NCBI GenBank assembly: GCA_964653435.1
Contig: CAZZFA010000014.1
Span: 8,097-72,096 of the forward strand
DNA: 64,000 nucleotides
Source of the DNA: CAZMVY01 sp964653435
Lineage (GTDB): Bacteria > Planctomycetota > Phycisphaerae > UBA1845 > PWPN01
Reading direction: 5' to 3'
This document shows positions 36,430-44,797 of this stretch, piece by piece. Both the position numbers and the translations under genes were made by a program. Numbering within the stretch: the stretch's first letter is position 1; each line of letters starts with the position of its first letter. Below the pieces are notes generated by a model, which had not been told where the DNA came from, ran no database searches, and saw only the letters and a list, made by a program, of their open reading frames with translations.

Positions 36430-37152
36430 TTACGCGGTTGTCCTAGCAAATCGCTCCGCCACATCCTTCCAGTTGACCAGGTTCCACCAGGCCTTGACGA
36501 AGTCTGCCCGCCGATTCTGATATTTCAGATAGTAGGCGTGCTCCCACACGTCGCAAACCAGCAGGGGGGTGACGCCCCACTGTGTGAGGTTCTGGTGTTT
36601 TTCGGCCTGGAGGATGATGAGCTGGCGGCCTTGCGGCTGCCACGCGAGGATGCCCCAGCCGCTGGCCTCGACGGCAATCGTCGCCGCGCTGAATTGCTTC
36701 GTAAACGCGTCGTACGAGCCGAAGTCCTTGCGGATGCGGTCCATGAGCTCGCCGGTCGGCTCGCCGCCTCCGCCGGCCTTCGCGCCGGCCATGTTTGTCC
36801 AGAAGATTTCGTGCAGGAACGCCCCGGAGCCGTTGAAGGCCGCTTCGCGTTCCCAGTGCTTGATGAGGGCGTAGTCGCCCGACTCGCGGGCCTTGGCGAG
36901 GGCCGCGAGCGCGGCATTGAGCCCGTTGACGTACGCCTGGTGGTGCTTGTCGTGATGGAGTTTCACGGTTTCCGCGTCCATATAGGGCTCGAGGGCGTCG
37001 TACGCATAGGGCAGCGGAGGGAGGGTGAACGGCCCGTCCGCGCCCGCTCCCGCGGCTGCGGCTCCCATCGCCAGCGGCACATGGATTCCCGATACGGCGG
37101 CCAGCCCGCCGGCAGCGGCAACGCCCTTGACAAAGTCACGACGAGTGGACAT
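36430..37152 (-). CDS. Tat-exported iron/manganese superoxide dismutase
   Basis: 240 residues from ATG 37152 (AGGAGG six bases upstream). The first 35 residues are a twin-arginine signal (STRRDFVKGVAAAGGLAAV), unusual for this mostly cytosolic enzyme family. Metal ligands His66 (LHHDKHH), His114 (AFLHEIFW), Asp201 and His205 (CDVWEHAYY) are all present. GWGILAW and QNLTQWGVTPLLVCD are family blocks. It would remove superoxide in the periplasm; export by Tat implies the metal is loaded before export. Whether it uses Fe or Mn cannot be decided. Confidence 0.93.
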   Translation of the reverse strand: MSTRRDFVKGVAAAGGLAAVSGIHVPLAMGAAAAGAGADGPFTLPPLPYAYDALEPYMDAETVKLHHDKHHQAYVNGLNAALAALAKARESGDYALIKHWEREAAFNGSGAFLHEIFWTNMAGAKAGGGGEPTGELMDRIRKDFGSYDAFTKQFSAATIAVEASGWGILAWQPQGRQLIILQAEKHQNLTQWGVTPLLVCDVWEHAYYLKYQNRRADFVKAWWNLVNWKDVAERFARTTA

Positions 37153-37238
37153 TCGACACCTCCTGTGTTGCAATGCGTCCAGGGACCGATCCGGCATCGG
37201 TACGCCACCCGGACGCCCCGGATCGGCAATCCCAGCCT

Positions 37239-37266
37239 AGCATAGCGCGGCGATGGCGAGGGTCAA
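37239..37266 (-). promoter_or_regulatory. sigma-70 promoter of the superoxide dismutase gene
   Basis: On the minus strand: TTGACC (37266-37261), 16 bp, TATGCT (37244-37239), 87 bp before ATG 37152. It lies just ahead of the divergent epimerase gene. Confidence 0.6.
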
Positions 37267-37292
37267 GCGAAACTCGACGGGAGAACACGAAG

Positions 37293-38321
37293 GTGAAGCT
37301 TACGTGGCAGCGGCGACAATTGCACTTGCGACATCCTTTCAACATCGCGCGCGTCAGCCGCTCCGGTGAAACGCGGAAGGAAGTGCTCCTCGTCCGGATC
37401 GAGCACGAATCGCAGGTCGGCTGGGGCGAGGCGGCGCCGATCCGGTATTACCACCAGTCGCTGGACTCGGCGGAAGCGGCCCTGGCCCGGGCCGCCGGCC
37501 TGCTCGGCGATTCGCCGTTCCCCCTGGAGGAAATCCACGAACGATTGTGGAAGGAGATGCCCGATCAGTCGGCCGCCATCGCCGCCGTGGACGGCGCGCT
37601 GCACGACCTGATCGGAAAACTCCTGCGCGTGCCGGTGTGGAGGATGCTCGGCCTGAGCGCGGAAAAGGTTCCGCTCACGTCGTTCACGATCGGTATCGAC
37701 GACATGGACACGGTTGCGAGAAAGATTCGCGAGGCGCAGGAGTATCCCATCCTCAAGATCAAGGTGGGAACCCCCGACGATGAGACGCTCCTGCGCACGG
37801 TGCGGGCGGCGGCACCGGAGAAGGTTCTTCGTGTTGACGCGAACTGCGGATGGACGCCGGCAAACGCCCTGGAGCGGATGCGAATGGTGGCGAGCTTCCA
37901 TGTGGAGTTCATCGAGCAGCCGATTCCGGCGGGGAACCTTGAGGTGGTGGCCCGTTTGCGCAGCGCCCGCGTCGCACCGCTGTTTGCGGACGAGGATTCC
38001 GTAAGCGAGGCGGACGTCGTGCGGTGTGCGGGCAAGTACGACGGTATCAACATCAAGTTGAGCAAGTGCGGCGGGATACGGCCTGCGCTGCGGATGATCC
38101 ATGTGGCGCGGGCCCTGGGCCTGAAGATCATGCTGGGCTGCATGGTGGAGACCTCGGTCGGCATTGCCGCAGCAGCTCAGCTTGCCCCGCTGGTGGACTA
38201 CGTGGACCTGGATGGTCACCTGCTGTTGGCCGACGACCCGTTCGAGGGCATCGGCGGAGCCCGAGGCATCCTGACGCTCAACGACAACCCCGGGCTGGGC
38301 ATACGGGAACGAAAGGACTAG
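37293..38321 (+). CDS. dipeptide epimerase (enolase superfamily, L-Ala-D/L-Glu epimerase-like)
   Basis: 342 residues from GTG 37293; homology begins at VKLTWQRRQLHLRHPFNIAR. The active site is complete for the muconate-lactonizing subgroup: Lys155/Lys157 (LKIKVG), VDANCGW, EFIEQPI, ADEDSV and the second lysine in KLSKCGG (255/258), then GCMVETSVGIAAAA. The protein probably epimerises L-Ala-D/L-Glu from murein turnover, fitting the murI gene nearby. An N-terminal in-frame extension from 37173 lacks homology and overlaps the promoter of the divergent gene. Confidence 0.87.
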   Translation: MKLTWQRRQLHLRHPFNIARVSRSGETRKEVLLVRIEHESQVGWGEAAPIRYYHQSLDSAEAALARAAGLLGDSPFPLEEIHERLWKEMPDQSAAIAAVDGALHDLIGKLLRVPVWRMLGLSAEKVPLTSFTIGIDDMDTVARKIREAQEYPILKIKVGTPDDETLLRTVRAAAPEKVLRVDANCGWTPANALERMRMVASFHVEFIEQPIPAGNLEVVARLRSARVAPLFADEDSVSEADVVRCAGKYDGINIKLSKCGGIRPALRMIHVARALGLKIMLGCMVETSVGIAAAAQLAPLVDYVDLDGHLLLADDPFEGIGGARGILTLNDNPGLGIRERKD

Positions 38322-38377
38322 CGGACAATAATCCGTCGCCGCTGTATTTCATTGTTGACAATCCGGTGCGACATTGG

Positions 38378-38406
38378 TTGACTTCCCTTTGACGGCCGCC
38401 CATAAT
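38378..38406 (+). promoter_or_regulatory. sigma-70 promoter of the GntR-family regulator
   Basis: TTGACT (38378-38383), exactly 17 bp, CATAAT (38401-38406). Transcription would begin ~145 bp before ATG 38557, leaving a long leader. Confidence 0.6.
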
Positions 38407-38556
38407 ACAGTGGCTGACGGATAAGCGAGGTGGTCGCTCGGGGTGCGGCCACCTGGGGCGTCTGCGGTGCGGCGCAGATCGGCTTCCGTCATATCACGTT
38501 TATTGCCGTTCGAAACGTTCGCCAGGGGGATCGGTTTACTAAAAACGGGGCAGGGC

Positions 38557-39684
38557 ATGAATACCGACAGCGGCAGCGCGGATGGGCCCATCGGCAGGGA
38601 GCGTCGGGGGTACAAGTTCGAGCGTTTGCGTGAACGGATTCGCAACGCGATCAATTCCGGGGAATTGTCGGGCAAGATTCCGGGCGAGCGGGAACTGGCC
38701 CGTCGCTTTGACGCGAACGCGAAAACGATCAGCAAGGCGCTGAACGACCTCACGGCAGAGGGGCTGCTCGTGCGGCAGGTAGGCCGGGGGACGTTCGTCA
38801 CGGCGTCGGTGGAGCCCGTCATGACGAGGACCACGGGTAAGCGGTTTGTGTGGGGGGTGGCGGCTGATCGAAAGGAGCCTTTGGGACGTTTGCTATTCGA
38901 GCAGGCGGCGGAGGCGGCACGGGCGGATCAACATCAGATAGTTCTTCGACCGCTGCAGAGCAGCCTGAACGGCATGCTGTCGGAGAACGCGATTACCGCG
39001 GCGGACTTACGCGGGTACGACGGCCTTGCACTCTTCGGGGCGAAGCCGTCCGGCGAGTTGCTCGCCGAGCTGTTGCGAATGCAAATCGGGCTTGTGCTGG
39101 TTGACGTGCAGTCCGAGGCAGTCCGAACGAATTGCGTGATCAGCGACATTGCGGGGGGGGCGTTCGCCCTGTGCGAATACCTGATCGCGCTGGGGCACCG
39201 GGATATCCGGCTCGCCATTGATTCGGACTGGCTTCCGTGCGCCGCCGGGGCGGAGCTGGGCTACCGTTCCGCCATGATCCGCCATGCGCTGACGGCAATG
39301 CCGGCCGTCGTGGCGAACGTGTTGAACGCTCCCCAGGTGCTCTTTGCGGGCGACTGCCCGCCGGCGGCGGTCGTGTGCGTGGGCACGGAGCTGGCGCGGT
39401 CGGTGATGATGGCGGCCGGCCAGCGGCGGCTGCAACTGCCGTGGGATCTCAGCCTGGCGGTCGTGGCCGAGCCCGGCCACCCGGTACCCGAGCATTTCGG
39501 GCTGACCTCCTACGAGATCGAGCCGGGCCGGATCGCAAGCTGGGTTGTCCGGTTACTGGCGACGGCGGCGCCTGGGCAGATGCCGCAGATGGTGGTCGTG
39601 CCGGGCCGGGTGGTCGATCGTGGCTCGTGCCGCCCCCCGCTGGAACCGACGCCTCCTACGACGCCGACGGAAGGGGTTCTGTGA
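38557..39684 (+). CDS. GntR-type transcriptional regulator with LacI-like effector domain
   Basis: 375 residues from ATG 38557; an earlier in-frame GTG at 38443 is less likely. Residues ~20-90 form a winged helix (ERLRERIRNAINSGELSGKIPGERELARRFDANAKTISKALNDL, GLLVRQVGRGTFV), the GntR DNA-binding pattern. The remainder follows the periplasmic-binding-protein fold of LacI regulators (GYDGLALFGAKPSGE, CEYLIALGHRDIRLA, WDLSLAVVAEP). In related proteins the ligand is a sugar. Targets cannot be named. It probably controls a carbohydrate gene elsewhere or itself. Confidence 0.88.
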   Translation: MNTDSGSADGPIGRERRGYKFERLRERIRNAINSGELSGKIPGERELARRFDANAKTISKALNDLTAEGLLVRQVGRGTFVTASVEPVMTRTTGKRFVWGVAADRKEPLGRLLFEQAAEAARADQHQIVLRPLQSSLNGMLSENAITAADLRGYDGLALFGAKPSGELLAELLRMQIGLVLVDVQSEAVRTNCVISDIAGGAFALCEYLIALGHRDIRLAIDSDWLPCAAGAELGYRSAMIRHALTAMPAVVANVLNAPQVLFAGDCPPAAVVCVGTELARSVMMAAGQRRLQLPWDLSLAVVAEPGHPVPEHFGLTSYEIEPGRIASWVVRLLATAAPGQMPQMVVVPGRVVDRGSCRPPLEPTPPTTPTEGVL

Positions 39685-39699
39685 ATCCTGACGCGTTGC

Positions 39700-39728
39700 T
39701 TGACCCTCGACGCGGCCGCATCTATAGT
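39700..39728 (+). promoter_or_regulatory. sigma-70 promoter of the TPR protein
   Basis: TTGACC (39700-39705), 17 bp, TATAGT (39723-39728), 66 bp before ATG 39795. Confidence 0.65.
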
Positions 39729-39794
39729 GCGCCCTGATCCTGTTCGCAGGCAGGCAGACAACGGGGACGCAGGAAGCGGCGGAGGTTACAGCGA

Positions 39795-41129
39795 ATGGGC
39801 GCGTCGTGGCGGCACGGCAGGAAGGCGCGTGAGTGGCATATCTGCTGCGGGGTTGTGACAGTCGTCGGGCTGGCGGCAGTGTTGCCGGCGCGGGCGCAGA
39901 CCGCTACCCGCGAGGCATCCGTCGCATTCGCCGGGACGCAGCCGGCGACGGGGCCGGGTACTCAGCCCGTCCAGGCGACGACCACCCGGGCCGGCGCGAA
40001 TACGGCCGAGGGCCTCGTAGAGCTTGGCCGTAAGGCGGAGGAACTGAAGAAGTACGACGAAGCCCTGGGGTATTACCGGCTGGCGTACGAAAAGGACCCC
40101 AAGAGCGTTGCGGCGATGGCCGGCACGGCGGGGATATTCCTGAAACAGAACAAGCTGGCCGAATCCATCCGCATGTACCTGGGCGCGGCTCAGGTGGCGA
40201 TCGGGATGAATCAGTACGCAACGGCGGAGCAACTGCTTCAGCAGGCGGCGGGGATCGACCCGAGCGATTCGCGGGTTGCGCTCCTGCTTGCGCGGGTGTA
40301 CGAGGTGACGCGTCGCGAGGCGCAGGCGATCGAGATGTATCGCCGGTACATCAAGACGGAGCGGAACGATTACCGACCGTACCTGGGGTTAGGCAAGCTC
40401 TACCTGGCAGGCAAACTGTACCGGCAGGCCATCGCCGCGCTGAAACAGGCGGACGTGCTGAACCCGCAGGATGCCGAGACGCTCATCACGCTCGCCAAGG
40501 CCTACTACGCTGTGAAAGACTATGAGGAGGCGAGGAGCGTGGCGGCTCGACCGGTCGAGATGCTCGAGCAGATGTTCACCACGCCGGAGGGGTTGAAGAA
40601 CGTCCCGTCCGGGTTCGCCGATCAGATCAGCACGTATGCAACGATCCTTCTGGACAACGGGAACGTGGACCAGGCGGAACAGCACATTCGTCTGGGATTG
40701 GAGGCGGCGCGGGAGAAGCTGCGGCAGACGCCGGACGATCTGACGCTGCTTCGCGGTATGGTGCAGTTGTGCCAGACATCCGACGCGGTCCTTCAGGCCC
40801 GGTTGTCGAGGCAACCGCGGGATCCGAAGCTGCTGGCGTCGCGGGCACGGCTGGTCGGGGAGCTGGCCGATTTGAACCAGGCGATCGAGCTTCACCGGGC
40901 GGTCGATGCGTGGGCGGAGGCGGCGCAGGCGGCCCCGGGCGACACGAGCATCCTGCAGGAACTGGCGACGGCACAGTATCGGGTCAAGAAGCTTCGGGAT
41001 GCGGCGGAGACATGCCAAAAGATCCTCGCCCTGAAACCGGACGACAGTTTCGCCCGGGGGCTCCTGCAACAGATCGGGCCGGTCACTTCGCAGCCGGTCT
41101 CGACGGCGCGGCCCGGCGCGATTCCATAG
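39795..41129 (+). CDS. exported tetratricopeptide-repeat protein
   Basis: 444 residues from ATG 39795 (GGAGG 9 bases upstream). A signal peptide (CCGVVTVVGLAAVLPARA) and a Thr/Ala/Pro linker precede a long array of TPR units, e.g. AEGLVELGRKAEELKKYDEALGYY, AQAIEMYRRYIKTERND, YRQAIAALKQADVLNPQDAET and LRDAAETCQKILALKPDDS. It is probably a periplasmic scaffold for protein assembly. No enzymatic domain is visible. Its own strong promoter separates it from the regulator gene. Confidence 0.85.
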   Translation: MGASWRHGRKAREWHICCGVVTVVGLAAVLPARAQTATREASVAFAGTQPATGPGTQPVQATTTRAGANTAEGLVELGRKAEELKKYDEALGYYRLAYEKDPKSVAAMAGTAGIFLKQNKLAESIRMYLGAAQVAIGMNQYATAEQLLQQAAGIDPSDSRVALLLARVYEVTRREAQAIEMYRRYIKTERNDYRPYLGLGKLYLAGKLYRQAIAALKQADVLNPQDAETLITLAKAYYAVKDYEEARSVAARPVEMLEQMFTTPEGLKNVPSGFADQISTYATILLDNGNVDQAEQHIRLGLEAAREKLRQTPDDLTLLRGMVQLCQTSDAVLQARLSRQPRDPKLLASRARLVGELADLNQAIELHRAVDAWAEAAQAAPGDTSILQELATAQYRVKKLRDAAETCQKILALKPDDSFARGLLQQIGPVTSQPVSTARPGAIP

Positions 41130-41171
41130 CGCGACCCTTGGCCGCCGCCGAACAGGAGGGAGGGCGTCCCG

Positions 41172-41212
41172 CCGCTTTTTGGAATGTCTGCGGGGCGCGA
41201 GGATTCCACGGG
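41172..41212 (+). repeat. short dispersed repeat, copy 2
   Basis: Matches 33801-33840 (GGAATGTCTGCGGGGCGCGA versus its counterpart, then GGATTCC). Lies 43 bp after the TPR gene. Confidence 0.5.
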
Positions 41213-41263
41213 ATGACAGTGCGGGGTGCCGCGGCCGGTGGCGTTCCGTCGGTGGCGGCAGAT

Positions 41264-41298
41264 TTGACCTGCCCACTGCCCCCCGATAGCATCGGGGG
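41264..41298 (+). promoter_or_regulatory. promoter overlapped by a perfect inverted repeat
   Basis: TTGACC (41264-41269), 17 bp, TAGCAT (41287-41292). A palindrome CCCCCGAT-AGC-ATCGGGGG at 41280-41298 covers the -10 and start region, ahead of the phosphotransferase gene. It may be a repressor operator or an RNA hairpin at the 5' end of the mRNA. Confidence 0.45.
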
Positions 41299-41341
41299 TG
41301 TAACGTGAAACGATGCCGGTTCTTCCGCAGGGTCGCATGCC

Positions 41342-42382
41342 GTGTCCACGCGTGCTCGAGCCGAGTTCGGCAGAGAAGAGCTGGTGGCCGTTCTGAGCCA
41401 CTATGACATCGGCGCGATCGAGCGGATCGATCCGTTGCTCAAGGGCTCGCGGAAGGCCCCGAAACTGATCATCACGACGGACCGCGGCCGGTTCCTCCTG
41501 AAGCGGCGGGCGCCCGGCCGGGACGACGTCCTGAAGGTGGCCTTTTCCCACGCCGTGCAGCGCTACCTCGCGGATGCGGATTTTCCGCTGCCGCGGCTTC
41601 AACCCACGCGTGATGACGGCGACACGATGCTCGCACGCGAGGGGAAGATCTACGAGATGTTCGAGCACCTGCCGGGCGAACCGTTCGACTGCTCGCCGGA
41701 AGCCGCGTACGACGCCGGGCGGGTGCTCGGGTTGTTTCACAAGCTTCTCGAAACCTACCGGTGCGAATGGGAACCGTCGCGCGTCGGCTACCACGACAAC
41801 ACGTCGGTCCGCACCGCATTGAACGGGATTCCCGCGGCCATCGGGATGCACGACAGCGTGGCGGGCAAGGAGACCGAGTTGCTGGTAACCGCGACGCGGG
41901 TTTACGACCTCTACGATCAGGCGGCAGAGGCCGTCGAGGCGGCCGACTTCCGCCTCTGGCCGCGGCAGATCGTGCATGCCGACTGGCACCCCGGGAACAT
42001 GCTCTTCCTCAACGGGCGCGTCTCCGGCGTCATCGATTACGATTCGCTCCGCTGGATGCCGCCGGTGACGGACGTGGCGAACGGAGCGCTTCAGTTTTCC
42101 ATCGTGGGCGGCGGGCGCGACCCGCTCGCGTGGCCGCCTGCCGCGGATGCGATGCGCCTCCGGCGGTTCCTGCTCGGGTATGATGAGACCCACGCTTTGC
42201 GCCCCGAGGAGTTCCGCGTCCTGCCGCACCTGATGATCGAGGCCCTGATTGCCGAGGCGGTGCTGCCGATCGCGGCGACGGGGATGTTCGGCCGTCTCGA
42301 GGGCTTCCGGTTCCTGCGGATGATTCAGCGCAAGGCGGAGTGGCTTCAGAGGAACGGGGAGCAGGCCGTCGTCGTCGCGTAG
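41342..42382 (+). CDS. aminoglycoside-phosphotransferase-fold kinase
   Basis: 346 residues from a GTG. The kinase-like fold is shown by the N-lobe LIITTDRGRFLLKRR, YEMFEHLPGEPF (hinge), HADWHPGNML with catalytic Asp214 and IDYDSLRW with metal-binding Asp232. This is the APH/choline-kinase/homoserine-kinase-II superfamily. The DxDS variant and the gene context do not identify a substrate, which could be a sugar, amine or small metabolite. Aminoglycoside resistance should not be assumed. Confidence 0.82.
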   Translation: MSTRARAEFGREELVAVLSHYDIGAIERIDPLLKGSRKAPKLIITTDRGRFLLKRRAPGRDDVLKVAFSHAVQRYLADADFPLPRLQPTRDDGDTMLAREGKIYEMFEHLPGEPFDCSPEAAYDAGRVLGLFHKLLETYRCEWEPSRVGYHDNTSVRTALNGIPAAIGMHDSVAGKETELLVTATRVYDLYDQAAEAVEAADFRLWPRQIVHADWHPGNMLFLNGRVSGVIDYDSLRWMPPVTDVANGALQFSIVGGGRDPLAWPPAADAMRLRRFLLGYDETHALRPEEFRVLPHLMIEALIAEAVLPIAATGMFGRLEGFRFLRMIQRKAEWLQRNGEQAVVVA

Positions 42383-42466
42383 GCAGGGGCCGGCGCAACG
42401 ATCGGCGAACGCCGGGGCGCAGGGCCCGTTCGCGGCGCGGCCGGGCTTACCGCGGATCTCCAGGAA

Positions 42467-43252
42467 ATGAGAATCGCACGTGCGAGTTGCGTGTTGCTGG
42501 TGTCGCTCGGCGCGGGCCGGTGGAATCCGGTCGCCGCGGCAGGCGCCTCGCCGTCGACGAGCGCTCCGGCGTCGTGCGGCGTGGCCGACCTTGATCGCGC
42601 CGTCGCGGAACTCGCCGACGTTCGGTGGGAGGTGCGCCGCGCCGCCGGATTCCGGCTGATCGACGCCGGCGAGGCGGCGCTGCCGGTATTGCGGCGCGCG
42701 TACCTGGAGGATCCGCGTCACGAGGCTCGCCTGCGGATTCGCGAACTGGCCGAGGCGATCTTCGCAGAGACCCACGGTTCGGAGAGGGGGGGCTTCCTGG
42801 GGGTGCGCCAGCGGCCGCGGTTACGGCAGACGGACCCTCGCGTGCCGGCGGGTTGCTCGTGGGTGGAGGTGCTGCAGGTCTTTCGGGATACGGCGGCGGA
42901 TCGGGCGGGGTTGCGGGCGGGCGATCTGATCGTAGCGTGCGATGGCCAGACGTTCCCGGAGGATCCGACGGGACAGGCGTTCGGTGGATTGGTTTCGCGA
43001 CACCGGCCGGGCACGGAGGTCCTGCTGGAAGTGCGGCGGGGACCCGGCACGGGCGAGCCGGTACGGCTGCGGGTACGGCTGGGGCGTCGGCCGATGGCGG
43101 TTCTTGCGGAGGCCGACCCCGAGGAGTATGCCGCGCTTCGCGAGGCATTCGATGCGTGGTGGGAGGACTGGGTTTCCTCCGCCGCGAGCCGGCCTGCCGG
43201 GCGGAGTCGGACAACCACTCGGCCGGCACTGGGCCGGCCGCGGCGTCCATAG
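42467..43252 (+). CDS. exported PDZ-domain protein
   Basis: 261 residues. A signal peptide is likely (RASCVLLVSLGAGRW...VAAAGA). Residues ~45-105 look helical (HEAT-like, WEVRRAAGFRLIDAGEAALPVLRRAY). A PDZ domain covers ~107-205 (GFLGVRQRP, DTAADRAGLRAGDLIVACDGQTF). The C-terminus is Arg/Thr/Pro-rich. There is no protease domain, so it may bind protein termini as an adaptor. It is 84 bp after the kinase gene and perhaps co-transcribed. Confidence 0.72.
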   Translation: MRIARASCVLLVSLGAGRWNPVAAAGASPSTSAPASCGVADLDRAVAELADVRWEVRRAAGFRLIDAGEAALPVLRRAYLEDPRHEARLRIRELAEAIFAETHGSERGGFLGVRQRPRLRQTDPRVPAGCSWVEVLQVFRDTAADRAGLRAGDLIVACDGQTFPEDPTGQAFGGLVSRHRPGTEVLLEVRRGPGTGEPVRLRVRLGRRPMAVLAEADPEEYAALREAFDAWWEDWVSSAASRPAGRSRTTTRPALGRPRRP

Positions 43253-43589
43253 AGCGCACGCAGGCAGGGGACCGGGTAAGCCGCGCACGCACCCTGCGGG
43301 TGTGCGTCGTAGCGCCGGCCTCGCCCGCAGCCGAACACGGCGGCGCCGGACGCACGTAGCGCGCGTCGCGTCATTCTGAGGCCCCCTTGGGGGCCGAAGA
43401 ATCCGGCGTCCGATTTGCGCAGATCCTTGCACGCGCAAAGCCCCCGCAACGCTCCGGCCGGATTCTTCGGTCGCTCCGCTCCCTCAGAATGACGTACCGC
43501 CCCTGGCCCGGAATTGCGCGATGGCGGGCAAGACGCCGGGCGACGACGGCGCAGATACTCCGTGAACGCCGGAATCCCGGCTTGTCAGG
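43253..43589. other. gene-free stretch with repeat copy C
   Basis: No gene. Mostly GC-rich non-coding DNA. It includes sequence resembling the flank of copies A and B in reverse orientation (GCCGAACACGGCGGCGCC) and the inverted repeat at 43369-43494. Confidence 0.6.
43369..43494. repeat. dispersed palindromic repeat, copy C
   Basis: The left end reads CGTCATTCTGAG and the right end CTCAGAATGACG. Inside them GAAGAATCCGGC and GCCGGATTCTTC also pair, giving an inverted repeat of ~126 bp. Same core as copies A and B. Confidence 0.78.
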
Positions 43590-44000
43590 TCAGAACCCGC
43601 CGGGCATGACGATGATTTCGACGCGATACTCGGTCTTGCTGTTGTCCGGGCAGGTCTTCTCGATCCGCAGGTTCGTCGCGCCCACCGTCTTGGCGGAAAA
43701 GACGAAGACCGCCTGGCCCGGGGTACCGATGCCCGTGCCCGGCTTGACGCCGTTGATGAGCGGCTCAAGGACCTGATCGTTGGCAGGGACGTATTGCCAG
43801 GTGCAGCCGGTAGAGCCGGAGTTGTCCGCCAGGACAACGGTGACGACGCCATCGATCGCGACGCGCGCCTGGGTGTTGTTGTCCTTGTCGAACAGTGCAA
43901 TCGCCGTGCTCGTCGTACTCGGCGTCGGCAACGGAATGCAGCCGGTCGCGAAGACGACAGCCAACATGCCCGACAAAATCATCGCGTTCCTGAGACTCAT
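43590..44000 (-). CDS. small lipoprotein resembling chagasin-type protease inhibitors
   Basis: 136 residues; GGAG lies 8 bases before the ATG. The signal peptide ends in FATGC (Cys21), a lipobox. The mature part has DNSGSTGCTWQYVPAND and, after a linker, GTPGQAVFVFSAKTVGATNLRIEKTCPDN and YRVEIIV. This order matches the chagasin/I42 pattern, where a N-P-T-T-G-Y-x-W-like loop and a F-x-A-x-x-x-G strand form the inhibitor loops of cysteine proteases. The resemblance is by eye, and the RPWE-like loop is not clear. Probably periplasmic or outer-membrane-anchored. Confidence 0.5.
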   Translation of the reverse strand: MSLRNAMILSGMLAVVFATGCIPLPTPSTTSTAIALFDKDNNTQARVAIDGVVTVVLADNSGSTGCTWQYVPANDQVLEPLINGVKPGTGIGTPGQAVFVFSAKTVGATNLRIEKTCPDNSKTEYRVEIIVMPGGF

Positions 44001-44576
44001 GTTTGCATCTCCGTATCGGGTTTAGCGGGGCTACCCGGCGGCGAACCCGCTCTGGGGACAGCCCAATCGGTGCCGTCCCGCGAGGGGGCCTGGGATTTCA
44101 CTATATACCCTATCGGCACGCCACGACACGGGACATAAGCAATTCGTGCCTCGCATGAACGGGGGATTGGGCCGTCCGCGCGCGGCCCGACGAGGCGGAT
44201 CGCGTGACGATTCTGCGGTCGCCAACTGCCGGCGGGGCGGTCGCCGGCGAATCCATGGTGGTGGCGCCGTTCCCAGGCGGTCGGCAAGCCGCACGCACGC
44301 GCCCGTGCGAACTGATCGGATGCGGGCGGGTCACGTGGCCCGGTCCGACAGGCTCCGCGCATTGACCGCACCGCCTGGAACGCGGATACTATCGTGCGAG
44401 CCGTCGTTCACGCGGAGTCAACAGGATCGCGAATGCTGTTGACGGATACGACCTGCGTCATGGACGAGGCGTGAACTGAAGGTTCGAACCGGCGTAACGC
44501 CCGGGACGGGGGCGCATACAGCGCAGGGCGTGCGGCCGTCGTGGGTGGCTGCCGGCGAAACACGGAAGGAGTCGGC
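44001..44576. other. long intergenic region
   Basis: 576 bp without a supported gene. It holds the divergent regulatory regions of the chagasin-like lipoprotein gene and of the small peptide at 44577, including a promoter-like pair at 44362-44390. GGTTCGAACC at 44481 looks like a tRNA T-loop, but no cloverleaf can be drawn around it. Confidence 0.45.
44362..44390 (+). promoter_or_regulatory. putative promoter of the small secreted peptide
   Basis: TTGACC (44362-44367), 17 bp, GATACT (44385-44390); TACTAT at 44387 is an alternative -10. The leader would be ~180 nucleotides. Confidence 0.4.
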
Positions 44577-44735
44577 ATGAGATCGAGAATCAGCTTTTAC
44601 GTAGCGGCGCTGGCGGCGCTGCTGGTGGGTCTGCCGCTGGCCGAGAGGGCCGTGGCGAGCGATACGGGCGACATCGTCGGCACCTCCATCGGCGCGGCGC
44701 TCGACATCGTTGCGGCGGCGCTCGAAGCGAGTTGA
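44577..44735 (+). CDS. small predicted secreted peptide
   Basis: 52 residues from ATG 44577, with an AAGGAG ribosome site six bases upstream. The first ~27 residues form a signal peptide (SRISFYVAALAALLVGLPLAERAVA, cleavage after AVA or AVAS). The predicted mature part is only ~25 residues, hydrophobic with a few acidic groups (DTGDIVGTSIGAALDIVAA). No homologue known to me. The strong ribosome site makes it more than a chance frame. Confidence 0.5.
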   Translation: MRSRISFYVAALAALLVGLPLAERAVASDTGDIVGTSIGAALDIVAAALEAS

Positions 44736-44797
44736 CGCGGCTTGCCGGGATGCCGGGCGGAGAGGGTAGGGCGCCGGGCCGAGGGTGAGCGCCCCGT

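Noticed and set aside
41342..42382. Antibiotic resistance (aminoglycoside phosphotransferase)
   Set aside because: Only the superfamily fold is supported. There is no resistance context, and many members phosphorylate metabolites.
44481..44490. GGTTCGAACC as a tRNA T-arm
   Set aside because: I could not place acceptor, D and anticodon arms around it on either strand. The decamer is self-complementary, so it matches by itself.
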